Positions 1 to 10,639 of a stretch of 31,893 nucleotides of DNA are shown here, piece by piece (position 1 is the stretch's first letter; each line of letters opens with the position of its first letter). The position numbers were made by a program, and so were the translations under genes. This DNA comes from Desulfobacca acetoxidans. GTDB lineage: Bacteria; Desulfobacterota; Desulfobaccia; Desulfobaccales; 0-14-0-80-60-11. The notes below the pieces were generated by a model that was not told where the DNA came from, made no database searches, and saw only the letters and a list, made by a program, of their open reading frames with translations. The stretch covers positions 1 to 31,893 of the forward strand of contig DZCR01000016.1 of the NCBI GenBank assembly GCA_022736495.1, in the 5' to 3' direction.

Positions 1-2
1 TA

Positions 3-1085
3 CCCGGATTCCCGGGCGTGCGGGGGTGGGGGGACGCCCTGAGCCAGAGCCTTTATGAGAATGTGGCGGAAGCGCTTCGTCAGGAATTGGCGGCCCAACC
101 CGGCAAACCCGCCGGGGAACTCACGCTGCAAAGTGAAGATGTACTGGTTCTCTCCGGCGGGGGCGACAACGGGGCCTTCGGCGCCGGGGTTCTCTGCGGC
201 TGGACCGAACACGGCGACCGCCCCGCCTTCAAACTGGTGAGCGGCATCAGTACCGGGGCGCTCACCGGCCTATTCGCCTTCCTGGGGCCCGCCTATGATC
301 GCCAATTGCAAGAAGCATACACCACGATATCCGCCAAAAATATTTTTAAGATTAAAAATATCTTCTCGATACTGACCTCAGAATCCCTCGCCGATAGCCA
401 ACCCCTGGCAGAACTGATTGCCAGGTTTGTGGACGACAAGATGCTGGAGGACATCGCCGCTGGCCACCGTCAGGGCCGGCGTCTCTTCGCGGGAACCACC
501 CAGTTGGACTCCCAGCGCCGGGTAATCTGGGACCAGGGGGCCATTGCCGCTAGTGGGCACCCCCAGGCCCTGGCCCTCTTCAGGAAGATTCTCCTGGCGT
601 CGTCGGCCCTGCCGGGGATATTTCCGCCGGTTTACTTTGAAGTGCAGGCGGGGGGCCAAACCTACGAGGAAATGCACGTGGATGGAGCAACCGCTGCGGC
701 GGCGCTCACGTACGAGCACACCGTGCAGCCTTTGGCGGCCATGCAGGAGATGGATGTCCGGGTTGCGGCCCGTCCCCGCCGTCTCTTCATCATCCGGAAT
801 GGCCGGCTGAGGCCCGAGTGGCAGGAAGTGAAGCCCCACCCTTTAGCCATTATGCCCCGGGGCCTCGCCACTCTGATCAGGAACCAGAGCGCCGGCGACC
901 ATTATCGGCTGTATTACGAAGCCCAGCGGGATGGCTTTGACTACCACCTGGCCGTCATCCCGGAAGATTTCCAGGTAACGCGCCGGGAGGAATTCGACGC
1001 GGCATACATGAATCAACTCTTTAATCGAGGGTATGAAATGGCCCGCCAAGGCTACCCTTGGGCCAAGACCCCACCGAAGCTCTAG
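3..1085 (+). CDS. Patatin-like phospholipase, 5'-truncated by window edge
   Basis: This is a patatin-fold serine lipase/acyl hydrolase. Visible motifs are the glycine-rich oxyanion-hole stretch SGGGDNGAFGAG (about residue 45 of the readable part), the nucleophile elbow GISTG (G-x-S-x-G, serine about residue 78) and the catalytic-dyad aspartate in VDGATAA (about residue 223). The frame is open to the first base of the window. The readable N-terminus (PGFPGVRGWGD) resembles the segment that follows the signal or lipoprotein leader in bacterial patatin lipoproteins. The GTG at 18 is therefore probably internal, and the true start with any export signal lies outside the window. The family hydrolyses phospholipid or lipid acyl esters; the substrate here is unknown. 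It converges on the radical SAM gene with about 80 bp between, and no convincing terminator is visible there. Confidence 0.85.
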   Translation, partial: PGFPGVRGWGDALSQSLYENVAEALRQELAAQPGKPAGELTLQSEDVLVLSGGGDNGAFGAGVLCGWTEHGDRPAFKLVSGISTGALTGLFAFLGPAYDRQLQEAYTTISAKNIFKIKNIFSILTSESLADSQPLAELIARFVDDKMLEDIAAGHRQGRRLFAGTTQLDSQRRVIWDQGAIAASGHPQALALFRKILLASSALPGIFPPVYFEVQAGGQTYEEMHVDGATAAAALTYEHTVQPLAAMQEMDVRVAARPRRLFIIRNGRLRPEWQEVKPHPLAIMPRGLATLIRNQSAGDHYRLYYEAQRDGFDYHLAVIPEDFQVTRREEFDAAYMNQLFNRGYEMARQGYPWAKTPPKL

Positions 1086-1165
1086 AAAGTGGTGGAGGAT
1101 GCGGAGGGCATGAGTAACCTCTCCGGTGTGCTGCGTTTCTTCCGCATGGGCTGCCTTGGCACTCC

Positions 1166-2647
1166 TTATCGGCTCTTTTTCCACGCCATCTGAAGCTGTA
1201 AGGCGTTGGCGCCTTTTTCATAAACCGAATCAGGAAGCAGCGACGCCAGTTTTCTTACCGGATTGCTCCCCAAAAAACGAAATACCCACCGGGGAATCTG
1301 CTGTAGTTTTGGATGCAACCTCGCAATCCTCAGTAAGAGAACGAGAAATATCTCATAGTTCTTCTGATATCTTACGTTACTCCCGGTATACGATCTGAAG
1401 TTCTCTACATCAGACTCTTTAGTAAAGCCGTCTTTTATAGCGCGGTCATAGATTGGCGTACCGGGATAAAATGATAAAAAAAACAAATTTGGTTTAAAGC
1501 TCGGCGGAATATCAAGCAGAAAGTTATACGTTTGTATTATATCGTCCTTAGTCTCATAAGGGTTATCAATAATAAAATCAACAATAACTGTCAGATTTTT
1601 TGTCTCACTATATGGTGAGATTTCTTTAATGACCTTACTAACACTTGCCAGAGAGATTTTTCTATTATATACTTCATCAATTACTCTTTGACTTCCCGAC
1701 TGGACCCCTATATTGAGCGCAACCAGGCCGTGGTCTAACAAGATTTCCATTTTTGTGGTTCTATAGGTTCTTGCGCTCCCGGCCGCCCCGAAAGGAATGC
1801 CAATTTCCTTTTTGTACCGCGCCGCAAAAGCTTCCAGCTGCTTTTGGGGTCTTGCTAAAAAATCATCATCGCCGAACACGATGAATTCAATAAAAGGCAG
1901 GGTGGTCAGCGTATGCTTGATCTCATCCAGTACCCGATCAACGCTGTAAAAGCGCATTGTGTTCTTTCCAAACATGGCTACGTACTTGCAATTGTTGCAG
2001 TAAGAGCATTCGTGCGGACAACCGCGGGAGGTCAGAAAGTAGGCCGTCGGCACATAGAAAGGGTACTGTTTGGTGAGCGCTTTGACCATGTCCATCGTTA
2101 AGGGCTGCAATTCTCCATCCAACAGGAATTGATTATCCAGGGTGTAGTCGTAATAGGGCAGGCTGTCCAGATCGGCAAATGGCGGCAACACCTTGTTGAT
2201 AATCTGAGATCCATTCACCTTAAAAGCCATATTGGGGATGTCTAAATAATCTTTCCCGGCAGCTAATCTGTCCACCAATTGCAATACAGCTTCATCGCCT
2301 TCCGAGAAACAGACTGCGTCAGCATATTTAAGGCTCAATTCGGGTGAGGCGATGCAGTGCGGCCCTCCCCAGACAACCTTTAAGCCGGGAAATTTTTCAT
2401 GGACAAAATTGGTAACCTTAATCGCTCTCCCGAAGTAATTACTATATACCGCTAACATTACGAGGTCGGTATTTTTAAAAATCTCACCCAACCTCTCTAA
2501 TTCATTCAGTCCGTAATCAGGCTCGCGTCTGGCGAGATATACATTTTTCACCGTGTGTCCGGCTTTTTTCAGGAGGGATGATATCAGTCGAGAGCCATCA
2601 CATGCGAGCCTGCCACTCACACTAATCAGCGCGATTTCCACATCCAT
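1166..2647 (-). CDS. B12-binding-domain radical SAM protein
   Basis: A 493-residue protein with an N-terminal Rossmann-like cobalamin-binding-type domain (about residues 1-135, including VVWGGPHC near 91-98) followed by a radical SAM core. The cluster motif is SRGCPHECSYC, with cysteines at about 210, 214 and 217 (C-x3-C-x2-C). Enzymes of this architecture use S-adenosylmethionine with a 4Fe-4S cluster, often for methylation or rearrangement of lipids or secondary metabolites. The usual D-x-H-x-x-G cobalamin motif is not seen near the N-terminus, so B12 may bind base-off without the lower ligand or not at all. ATG at 2647 is preceded by AAGGGGGA, a good ribosome site. The gene is clearly more AT-rich than pcm or the mre genes and stands alone, which suggests lateral acquisition. 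The specific reaction cannot be predicted. Confidence 0.85.
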   Translation of the reverse strand: MDVEIALISVSGRLACDGSRLISSLLKKAGHTVKNVYLARREPDYGLNELERLGEIFKNTDLVMLAVYSNYFGRAIKVTNFVHEKFPGLKVVWGGPHCIASPELSLKYADAVCFSEGDEAVLQLVDRLAAGKDYLDIPNMAFKVNGSQIINKVLPPFADLDSLPYYDYTLDNQFLLDGELQPLTMDMVKALTKQYPFYVPTAYFLTSRGCPHECSYCNNCKYVAMFGKNTMRFYSVDRVLDEIKHTLTTLPFIEFIVFGDDDFLARPQKQLEAFAARYKKEIGIPFGAAGSARTYRTTKMEILLDHGLVALNIGVQSGSQRVIDEVYNRKISLASVSKVIKEISPYSETKNLTVIVDFIIDNPYETKDDIIQTYNFLLDIPPSFKPNLFFLSFYPGTPIYDRAIKDGFTKESDVENFRSYTGSNVRYQKNYEIFLVLLLRIARLHPKLQQIPRWVFRFLGSNPVRKLASLLPDSVYEKGANALQLQMAWKKSR

Positions 2648-3174
2648 TCCCCCTTAATTTTGACTTCATGGAAAAGTATTACGTGTCCTTAATCACTGCT
2701 GAGCTACCCTTAAAGCCATGAATCTGTTAGGCGAGATTTTGCCGCCGCCTGGCTGGTTTTGCCCCAAAATACTTTTCAAGCCAGTTTTGCCGAAGGAAAA
2801 TCCCCCGATTGCTTCCATCATAGCACAAGTTGAGACCATCGTAAAAATGATAATTGCCGGCGTCTTGTTATTGAGACACATCATCTCCCTGAGATTAGGG
2901 ATATTTAAAATTTATTTTAAGTTATTTGTAAATAGCTTTATAATCATTTCATCAAAGAATACATTCGTCTCCCAATAGCGCTTAACTGCTGTGCGCATTT
3001 CTGGTAATCTTGATTTCAGGCTTACCCGCACCACATCGCGCAGAGGCCGGTTGCTCTAATAAAACGCAGTGATCGGGAAAGTAGAAGAGGGCGCGCCGCG
3101 CCGCCGATTTAGGGCGGATGCGGGCAGCCCTCTAAGGTTGCGCGGGGGAGATGCCTGGGGCGCCAGTTTGATTG
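2648..3174. other. AT-rich intergenic stretch without a convincing gene
   Basis: No reliable gene is seen in these roughly 530 bases. Two overlapping short open frames exist (2693-2884 on minus, 2718-2978 on plus). Neither has a ribosome site or a recognisable domain, and they shadow each other. Bases 3086-3133 can form a nested GC-rich hairpin: arms AGAGGGC/GCCCTCT enclose an inner CCGCC/GGCGG stem. It lies just past the stop of the minus-strand cysteine-rich gene, but no T-run follows it, so a terminator role is unproven. Confidence 0.4.
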
Positions 3175-3399
3175 TTACACCGGTTTGCTTGATTCCCGGT
3201 CCGCTTCATTTTCATGACAGCGCTTTTTGGCTTCCTTGCGGCAGAGTTCCCAGATGACGCAGCCGGTCCGGAATTTGCAATAAATGCAGGGGTCGGTGCA
3301 GGCCTTGCAGAGGTCCAGGCACTCCTGGCAGTATCCCAATTCGTGCTTCTGGCAGTAAACGCAAGAGTCTCGGTCCGGGTGAAAACGGCATTTATTCAT
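3175..3399 (-). CDS. Small 12-cysteine, B-box-like zinc-binding protein
   Basis: A 74-residue protein with twelve cysteines (residues 4, 13, 16, 24, 27, 31, 34, 38, 41, 47, 53, 61). The first part follows C-x2-H-x5-C-x2-C-x7-C-x2-C, which resembles a bacterial B-box-type zinc finger. The rest has further C-x2-C pairs that could bind another zinc or an iron-sulfur cluster. The only methionine is residue 1, so the start is fixed. No Shine-Dalgarno sequence precedes it. Instead a TATAAT lies so close that transcription would begin at or next to the ATG. There is no signal peptide or membrane segment, so it is probably cytoplasmic. The function is unknown; a protein-binding or metal-handling role is only a guess. 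Confidence 0.6.
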   Translation of the reverse strand: MNKCRFHPDRDSCVYCQKHELGYCQECLDLCKACTDPCIYCKFRTGCVIWELCRKEAKKRCHENEADRESSKPV

Positions 3400-3405
3400 G
3401 CGGTC

Positions 3406-3434
3406 ATTATAACAAAATGTAGTAGTCCCCCCAA
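3406..3434 (-). promoter_or_regulatory. Candidate leaderless promoter of the cysteine-rich gene
   Basis: On the minus strand TTGGGG (3434-3429) is followed after 17 bases by a perfect TATAAT (3411-3406). Six bases later comes the start codon (3399). With the usual 6-8 base distance from the -10 box, the transcript would start at the ATG itself, which fits the lack of a ribosome-binding site. Confidence 0.5.
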
Positions 3435-3476
3435 GTGCCCCAAATGATCCAATCTCCCTTGAAGGAGAGAAATGTG

Positions 3477-3502
3477 GAACAGCCGCCCCCGGCTGTTCTT
3501 TT
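3477..3502 (+). terminator. Perfect 9-bp hairpin with T-run, orphan
   Basis: Arms GAACAGCCG (3477-3485) and CGGCTGTTC (3490-3498) with a CCCC loop are followed by TTTT, a textbook rho-independent terminator shape read on the plus strand. The nearest upstream gene is on the other strand, so it has no obvious client. It may end a small RNA, be left over from a lost gene, or be part of a dispersed repeat. Confidence 0.5.
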
Positions 3503-3931
3503 CAAGGGTATGGGTGGGCAGTGCCCGTCCTACTGTTTGATAGCCCCCCTTTCAGTGAACAACATATTGATAATACTGGAAGACTTTTTGGGGGCTGCAT
3601 GGCGCTGCTTTTTTATTACTCAGGCCATAAAATTGTTCTCACTATCATCAACCGAAGCCCCCAAAAAATTAATTTGGGGTGCGCAGGATTGGGAACCATT
3701 AATTGACCTCAGTAATATTGCGTGCCGAAACAGAGAGGGCTTTTCACTCCGGCGCAACTGTTTTTGCTCAGGCCCCTTTAAAAATTGAGATTTTCTCTTA
3801 TTATATGCCAATAAGAGGGACCCAGATTGGGGGCTGAATCAGATTACCCCTTCTGGGACTTAAGGTGGATAGGGCCATGCCGCCCCATATCCGGCCACAA
3901 CGATCCCGGCATTTCCGGCAGAGGGTGACCC
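3503..3931. other. Intergenic region upstream of pcm, no gene seen
   Basis: These roughly 430 bases hold open frames of low credibility only (no ribosome site, no recognisable domain). A hairpin with arms CCCCAAA/TTTGGGG lies near 3660-3679, and a short TGGGCAGTGCCC-type inverted repeat lies near 3514-3525. The pcm promoter is presumably in the last 150 bases, but no clear -35/-10 pair stands out. Confidence 0.4.
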
Positions 3932-4594
3932 ATGAGCGAAGATAACTTTGCAGCTGAGCGCCAGCAGATGGTGGAGAAGCAGATCGCAGCCCGGGGGGTG
4001 TCCGACTCCAGGGTGCTAGCGGCCCTGCAGAAGGTGCCCCGGCACCGCTTTATCCCTTCGCCTCTGTGGGACCAGGCTTACAATGACTATCCCCTGCCCA
4101 TCGGGGAGGACCAGACCATCTCCCAGCCTTATATTGTGGCCCTGATGACCGAGATGCTGGAATTAAAGGAGACGGATCGGGTGCTGGAAATCGGCACCGG
4201 CTCGGGCTACCAGGCGGCCATTTTGGCGGAGCTGGCGGCCCAGGTCTTTACCATCGACCGGGTGGCGCTCCTTCTGGCTCGGGCGGAACAAATTTTGACG
4301 TCGCTGGGATATACCAACATCACGACCCGGGTGGGCGACGGCACCCTGGGCTGGCCCGAGGAAATGCCTTTCGACGCCATCATCGTCACCGCGGGCGCGC
4401 CCCAGGTGCCCCGGCCCCTGACCGAGCAACTGGCCCTGGGGGGGCGGCTGGTGATTCCCGTGGGGGACACCTGGTCCCAGACGCTGACCGTCATCCGCAA
4501 AACTACCGGCGGGCTGAAATTTGAGTACCATGGCGGCTGCCGCTTCGTGCGGCTCATAGGCAAGTACGGCTGGGAGGAGGGCGCCTGGACCTGA
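3932..4594 (+). CDS. pcm: Protein-L-isoaspartate O-methyltransferase
   Basis: A 220-residue S-adenosylmethionine-dependent methyltransferase that repairs proteins by methylating abnormal L-isoaspartyl residues formed by ageing. The N-terminal MVEKQIAARGVSDSRVLAAL and VPRHRFIP, the PIGEDQTISQPYIVALM substrate-side motif (about residues 57-73) and the SAM-binding motif I VLEIGTGSGYQAA (about residues 84-96) are all typical. Motif II-like FDAIIVTAGAP and the C-terminal LGGRLVIPVG are also present. The length is normal for Pcm. ATG at 3932 is preceded by GAGGGTG. It stands alone in this window, without the surE or rpoS neighbours found in enterobacteria. Confidence 0.95.
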   Translation: MSEDNFAAERQQMVEKQIAARGVSDSRVLAALQKVPRHRFIPSPLWDQAYNDYPLPIGEDQTISQPYIVALMTEMLELKETDRVLEIGTGSGYQAAILAELAAQVFTIDRVALLLARAEQILTSLGYTNITTRVGDGTLGWPEEMPFDAIIVTAGAPQVPRPLTEQLALGGRLVIPVGDTWSQTLTVIRKTTGGLKFEYHGGCRFVRLIGKYGWEEGAWT

Positions 4595-4737
4595 CTCAAG
4601 CAGGCCTGGCGCCGCCGGCGGGGTTTTGGTAAATCGGGTTGACGGGGTTTAAGGGCGCGCTCCGTGGTCGATTCGGAGAGGTTGACAGAGAGCGAAGCCC
4701 CGATAGACGCCGGTGCTGGACAAAGGGACAACCTGTT

Positions 4738-5304
4738 ATGAGTTTGGATCAAGCTTTTTTGGAAAAAATTATCCTTCTCCTGCTGACTGCTCTTATCACA
4801 GCCTTCGGCATCCCTTATGTTCTTAAGAGGGTTGAGGAAAGGAAACTGCGCGAACAGAAGAAATTCGAGGCCGACCTTGCTCGACAGGGAAAAATCATAG
4901 AGGCCCAAGTGAAGCTTCTGGACGACCTTTCTCGCCTGCTATGGAAGTGGCGGTATCTCGCCAAGAAAGTGGTCTACTACGGCGCTCATGAAAACACCGA
5001 AGACTACGACCTCGCCAGAAAGCAGTATGAAGAAACTGTCTGGGATATACTCAACGAGTTCCGGGCAGAGATCAGTCGATCAAGGAGGTTGGTCTCAGAG
5101 CACGCGTATGAGAGGTTGGATTCTCTATACAACTATGTGGTACATGATATTGACGCGGAGATAAGCGATTTAATTCGTGCGGATGAACTTGATATTAAGA
5201 AGTCAAGCGAGATAGCTGAGCGCTTCAGCATAGAGGTGTCCAAAAAACTTGATGATGCTTTAGATGACTTAGCATCTGAGCTTAATCTAAAGGTCAAAGC
5301 ATGA
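4738..5304 (+). CDS. Membrane-anchored coiled-coil protein, unknown function
   Basis: 188 residues. An N-terminal hydrophobic helix (about residues 9-28) is followed by a long charged, heptad-rich region (about 29-188) expected to be helical or coiled-coil and cytoplasmic. No catalytic motif is seen. The frame is open further upstream to 4639, but the segment before 4738 is arginine-rich and unlike a protein start, while AAAGGGA lies nine bases before the ATG at 4738, so that start is preferred. The second half is more AT-rich than pcm and the mre genes, which suggests a gene of different origin. It ends 16 bp from the convergent end of mrdA. Similar single-helix coiled-coil proteins are usually annotated hypothetical; no function is proposed. 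Confidence 0.65.
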   Translation: MSLDQAFLEKIILLLLTALITAFGIPYVLKRVEERKLREQKKFEADLARQGKIIEAQVKLLDDLSRLLWKWRYLAKKVVYYGAHENTEDYDLARKQYEETVWDILNEFRAEISRSRRLVSEHAYERLDSLYNYVVHDIDAEISDLIRADELDIKKSSEIAERFSIEVSKKLDDALDDLASELNLKVKA

Positions 5305-5320
5305 TGCTCCAGAGTTATTT

Positions 5321-7198
5321 CTACTGGGCCACCCAGGGTTCGGACAAGCCCACCTTGATGACCCGGCTGGCCAGGGGACCGGCTGCCGAGCCGCCGTGGC
5401 CGCCGTGCTCTATCAAGACTGCCACGGCCACTCTGGGGTGGTCGGCGGGGGCATAGGCTACGAACCAGGCGTGATCTTGCATGTTCCGGTCACGCTTGCG
5501 CTTGGGCTCATCCCGGTCGATAGCCACCACCTGGGCGGTGCCGGTCTTGCCGGCTACCTGGATACCGGCGAGACGGGCGGCTTTGCCCGTGCCTCTGGAT
5601 TCGCTCACGACACCCTCCAGACCCCGGCGCACCGCCTCCAGGGTGGCGGGGCTGGCCTCCAGGCGGGATTGGACCTCGGGCTTGGCCTGGTAAAGAATCT
5701 CCCCGGCCGAGTTTTCCACTTTCTCTACCAAATGGGTCTTATAAATGATGCCGCCGTTGGCGATGGCCGCCGCCACCCGGGCCATCTGGATGGGAGTGGC
5801 GAGATTGTACCCCTGGCCGATGGCCACCGAGATGGTGTCGCCTTCGCGCCAACCCTGTTTGAACCGGGCTTTTTTCCAGGCCGTGGAGGCTACCAGCCCC
5901 GGCGCTTCTTTGTCCAGGTTGAGGCCAGTGGGCTCGCCCAGGCCGAAGCGCTTGCTCCATTTGGCGATGCGGTCAATCCCTAAGCGCAGTCCCACATTAT
6001 AAAAATAGACGTCGCATGACTCCACCAGGGCTTTGTGGAGATTGACGGCGCCGTGACCCCACTTGTTCCAACAATGAAACACATGATTGCCGTAAGGGAA
6101 TTTGCCGTTGCAGTACATGGTGGTGCTGGGAGTAATGACCCCTTCCTCCAGGCCCGCTACGGCCATGACAATCTTAAAAGTGGAACCCGGCGGGTACCGC
6201 CCCTTGATAGTGCGGTTTTCCAAGGGGTGAGTCTTATCGTGGTTGATCTTGTCCCATTCGGAGGCGGAGAGGCCCCGCTCAAAGGCTTCCTGGGAATAGG
6301 AGGGAGAGGACGCCAGGGCCAGGATGTTGCCGGTGTTGGGGTCCAGGGCCACGATAGCTCCCGCCTTGCCGTCCAGGCAGGCCTCGGCCTCGCGTTGCAT
6401 CCGGTTGTCCAGGGTGAGATAGACGTTGGCCCCGGGGGAAGGGAAGACGCTGTCCAACTGGCCTAATTCCCGCCCATAGGCGTCCACTTCGATGCGGCGG
6501 TAGCCGCGCCTGCCCCGGAGATACTTTTCCCAGGCCAGCTCCACCCCGCATTTGCCCAAATAATCCCCCATCTTATAATTGGGAAACTTGCCGCTTTTGA
6601 TCTGGGCGTCGTTGATTTCTCCCAAGTAGCCCAACGTGTGGCAGGCCATGCCTTGATTGCGGTATTCCCGCTTCGGCTGGATCTGAATCATCACCCCGGG
6701 AAGCTCCGGTTGGAAGGTCTCCACCCGGGACATCTCATCAAAGGAAAGGTCGGTGCGGATGCGCGCCTGATGGAGACCGCCCTTTTTAGCGTTTTGCAGT
6801 TGGGTCGTCAGTTGCTGGGGGTCCAGGCGCAACAGTTGGCCCAAGCGGCTCGCCAAAAGGGGGACGTCACTTACATCCTCCAGGACCACCACCAGTTCGT
6901 AGCTGGGCCGGTTGGCCACCAGGACCTGGCCGTTGTGGTCCAGAATCATGCCCCGCCAGGGGGGCAGATCCTGGAGGCGGAGGCGATTGTGCTCCGAACG
7001 TTGCTGCATCTCAGCGCCCTGCACCAGTTGCAGGAACCAGAGACGCAAGAACAGAACCCCAAAAAGGCATAGGACGATGAGGGCGGTGTGGGAGAAGGTC
7101 CGGCGGACGCGGTCCTGTTCCTCCGGATCCATCACCCCGCCGGAGGTGCTTCCTCGGAGCGTAAAGCCTGAAAATCTGTTTTTATCCAGGAGCGGCAT
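5321..7198 (-). CDS. mrdA: Penicillin-binding protein 2 (elongasome transpeptidase)
   Basis: A 625-residue class B penicillin-binding protein that crosslinks peptidoglycan during cell elongation. It has a short cytoplasmic tail, one membrane helix (about residues 38-58), a dimerisation/pedestal domain starting at WRGMILDHNG, and a periplasmic transpeptidase domain. The catalytic motifs are STFK (serine 339), SCD (394-396) and KTGT (551-554). The insert and length fit PBP2 rather than the division enzyme PBP3. It is the last gene of mreB-mreC-mreD-mrdA, 70 bp after mreD. Two starts are possible: ATG at 7198, with no good ribosome site, or ATG at 7132 (residue 23), directly after GGCGGGGTG. The longer form is given. 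rodA, often the next gene, is absent here. Confidence 0.93.
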   Translation of the reverse strand: MPLLDKNRFSGFTLRGSTSGGVMDPEEQDRVRRTFSHTALIVLCLFGVLFLRLWFLQLVQGAEMQQRSEHNRLRLQDLPPWRGMILDHNGQVLVANRPSYELVVVLEDVSDVPLLASRLGQLLRLDPQQLTTQLQNAKKGGLHQARIRTDLSFDEMSRVETFQPELPGVMIQIQPKREYRNQGMACHTLGYLGEINDAQIKSGKFPNYKMGDYLGKCGVELAWEKYLRGRRGYRRIEVDAYGRELGQLDSVFPSPGANVYLTLDNRMQREAEACLDGKAGAIVALDPNTGNILALASSPSYSQEAFERGLSASEWDKINHDKTHPLENRTIKGRYPPGSTFKIVMAVAGLEEGVITPSTTMYCNGKFPYGNHVFHCWNKWGHGAVNLHKALVESCDVYFYNVGLRLGIDRIAKWSKRFGLGEPTGLNLDKEAPGLVASTAWKKARFKQGWREGDTISVAIGQGYNLATPIQMARVAAAIANGGIIYKTHLVEKVENSAGEILYQAKPEVQSRLEASPATLEAVRRGLEGVVSESRGTGKAARLAGIQVAGKTGTAQVVAIDRDEPKRKRDRNMQDHAWFVAYAPADHPRVAVAVLIEHGGHGGSAAGPLASRVIKVGLSEPWVAQ

Positions 7199-7268
7199 GG
7201 CTTGTCTTGCTCAGTCGGTCATCCGCAGGGGAACCTGGGGCGGATAATCCCGCGAAAGTAATGATATC

Positions 7269-7795
7269 TCAGTTCCCAAAGGGGTGATAAGGCATGGGGT
7301 CACCGCGGGGCCGCCAGCCCAGGCGGCGCAGAGAGTTCTCCACCCCCTGCACCAACAAATACATCAAGGGTCCCAGAGCCGCGGTCCCCAGGATTTCCAT
7401 CAGATGCACCCTGATTAAGCCATGGGAGAAAAAAGGCTGATACCCCAAGATGAAGGTGCCGGCTTGCAGGCACACCTCCTGCAAAACCAGCGCGGCCAGA
7501 CTGACCAGCACCTGAAACCCTAGCTGCCGCAGAAGAAGACCGCGTTGGGATATCCGGGCCGCGGCCACCAGCACCAAAGCCGCCCCCAGATGAAGCCCCA
7601 GGGGAGTGGTGGTATAACTATCCTGGAGGAGGCCCAGCACCAGGCTCAGACTCAGGGCCAGGGACAACGAGGGCCGCAGGCTCACGTAAAACAGCAGCAG
7701 GGCCAGCAGACGCAGGTGCACATGGGGAAAGAACACCAGGTGCTGGAGATAAAACAGCACCAGGCCCACCAGGCTAAAGGCTATGAGAGGCGCAA

Positions 7796-7799
<4 letters not shown>
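7269..7799 (-). CDS. mreD: Rod shape-determining membrane protein MreD
   Basis: 176 residues, almost entirely hydrophobic, with about five predicted membrane helices, as expected for MreD, a poorly conserved inner-membrane partner of MreC in the elongation complex. Recognisable family features are the LLQDSYTTTPLGLH stretch (family pattern G-x-x-x-D, about residues 57-70) and the overall length. The start is GTG at 7799 and its GTGA overlaps the TGA stop of mreC, so translation is probably coupled. The assignment rests as much on position between mreC and mrdA as on sequence. Confidence 0.85.
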
Positions 7800-10091
<2,292 letters not shown>

Positions 10092-10639
10092 TTAACTTTG
10101 GGTGGAACAATCAGCCGGGTTTATCATGGCGTCGATGGTGACAATGGCTCCCTGCAAGTCCAGGGTTTTGATCAGTTCCGGGATGGCGGTAATCTCATTG
10201 GACTTGTCCGCGGTCTTGAGTTGGCCCAACCCCAAGCGGATCTCCGAAACCAGTGTATGGCGGAGTTGCCATTGGCCCGGTCGTGGGAGCCGCGCAAGGT
10301 TTTGCCCGCGATGGCCACGGTTTTACCCTGAAGAGATTGGGAAAGCTCCTGCCCCCAGCGGGTGAAGAAATCGTGGAATCCTTTGGGATCGATCTTGGCA
10401 AGAGACGGCCAAAGGTGTCATGGGAGGGGATGTCGATGGGCAATGCTAAGAATTCTTTAAACCAGTCGAGCTTGGAGCGACCGTATTCCGCCACCTAAGT
10501 CCAGGAGTCGGCGCCGCTGACGAGGGTGCAAAGAGCAATCATGAAAATATCATGGAGCAGGTGCCGGGTGTTGTGACGTCGTGGATCCTTGATGCATCGA
10601 GATGTTTGCGAAGGGGGGAATCGGGGGAAAGCATGGCAT
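10092..10639 (-). pseudogene. Decayed ISAs1-family transposase
   Basis: Joining the three minus-strand frames gives a clear ISAs1/H-repeat-type transposase N-terminal half: [114 protein letters not shown] and GAIVTIDAM. Lesions are a frameshift near 10588-10600, an in-frame TAG at 10495-10497, a frameshift near 10400, another near 10250, and loss of everything after TIDAM. The family's first catalytic aspartate (A-I/V-D-G-K) has become alanine (AIAGK). AGGAGG and ATG (10634-10632) survive at the front. No intact terminal inverted repeats were identified. It is inactive. Confidence 0.85.

Noticed and set aside
2693..2978. Two overlapping short open frames, one per strand, in the AT-rich gap
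   Set aside because: No ribosome site or known domain, and each is the mirror of the other. A remnant cannot be excluded but neither can be supported as a gene.
3086..3133. GC-rich nested hairpin considered as a possible tRNA or structured RNA
   Set aside because: There is no anticodon or T-arm pattern and only two stems; it does not fit a tRNA or any RNA class I recognise.
3435..3788. 117-codon plus-strand frame downstream of the cysteine-rich gene promoter
   Set aside because: It runs through the orphan terminator hairpin, has no ribosome site and shows no recognisable domain.
4207..4908. 233-codon minus-strand frame across pcm and the start of the coiled-coil gene
   Set aside because: It shadows pcm, spans two real genes and shows no domain.
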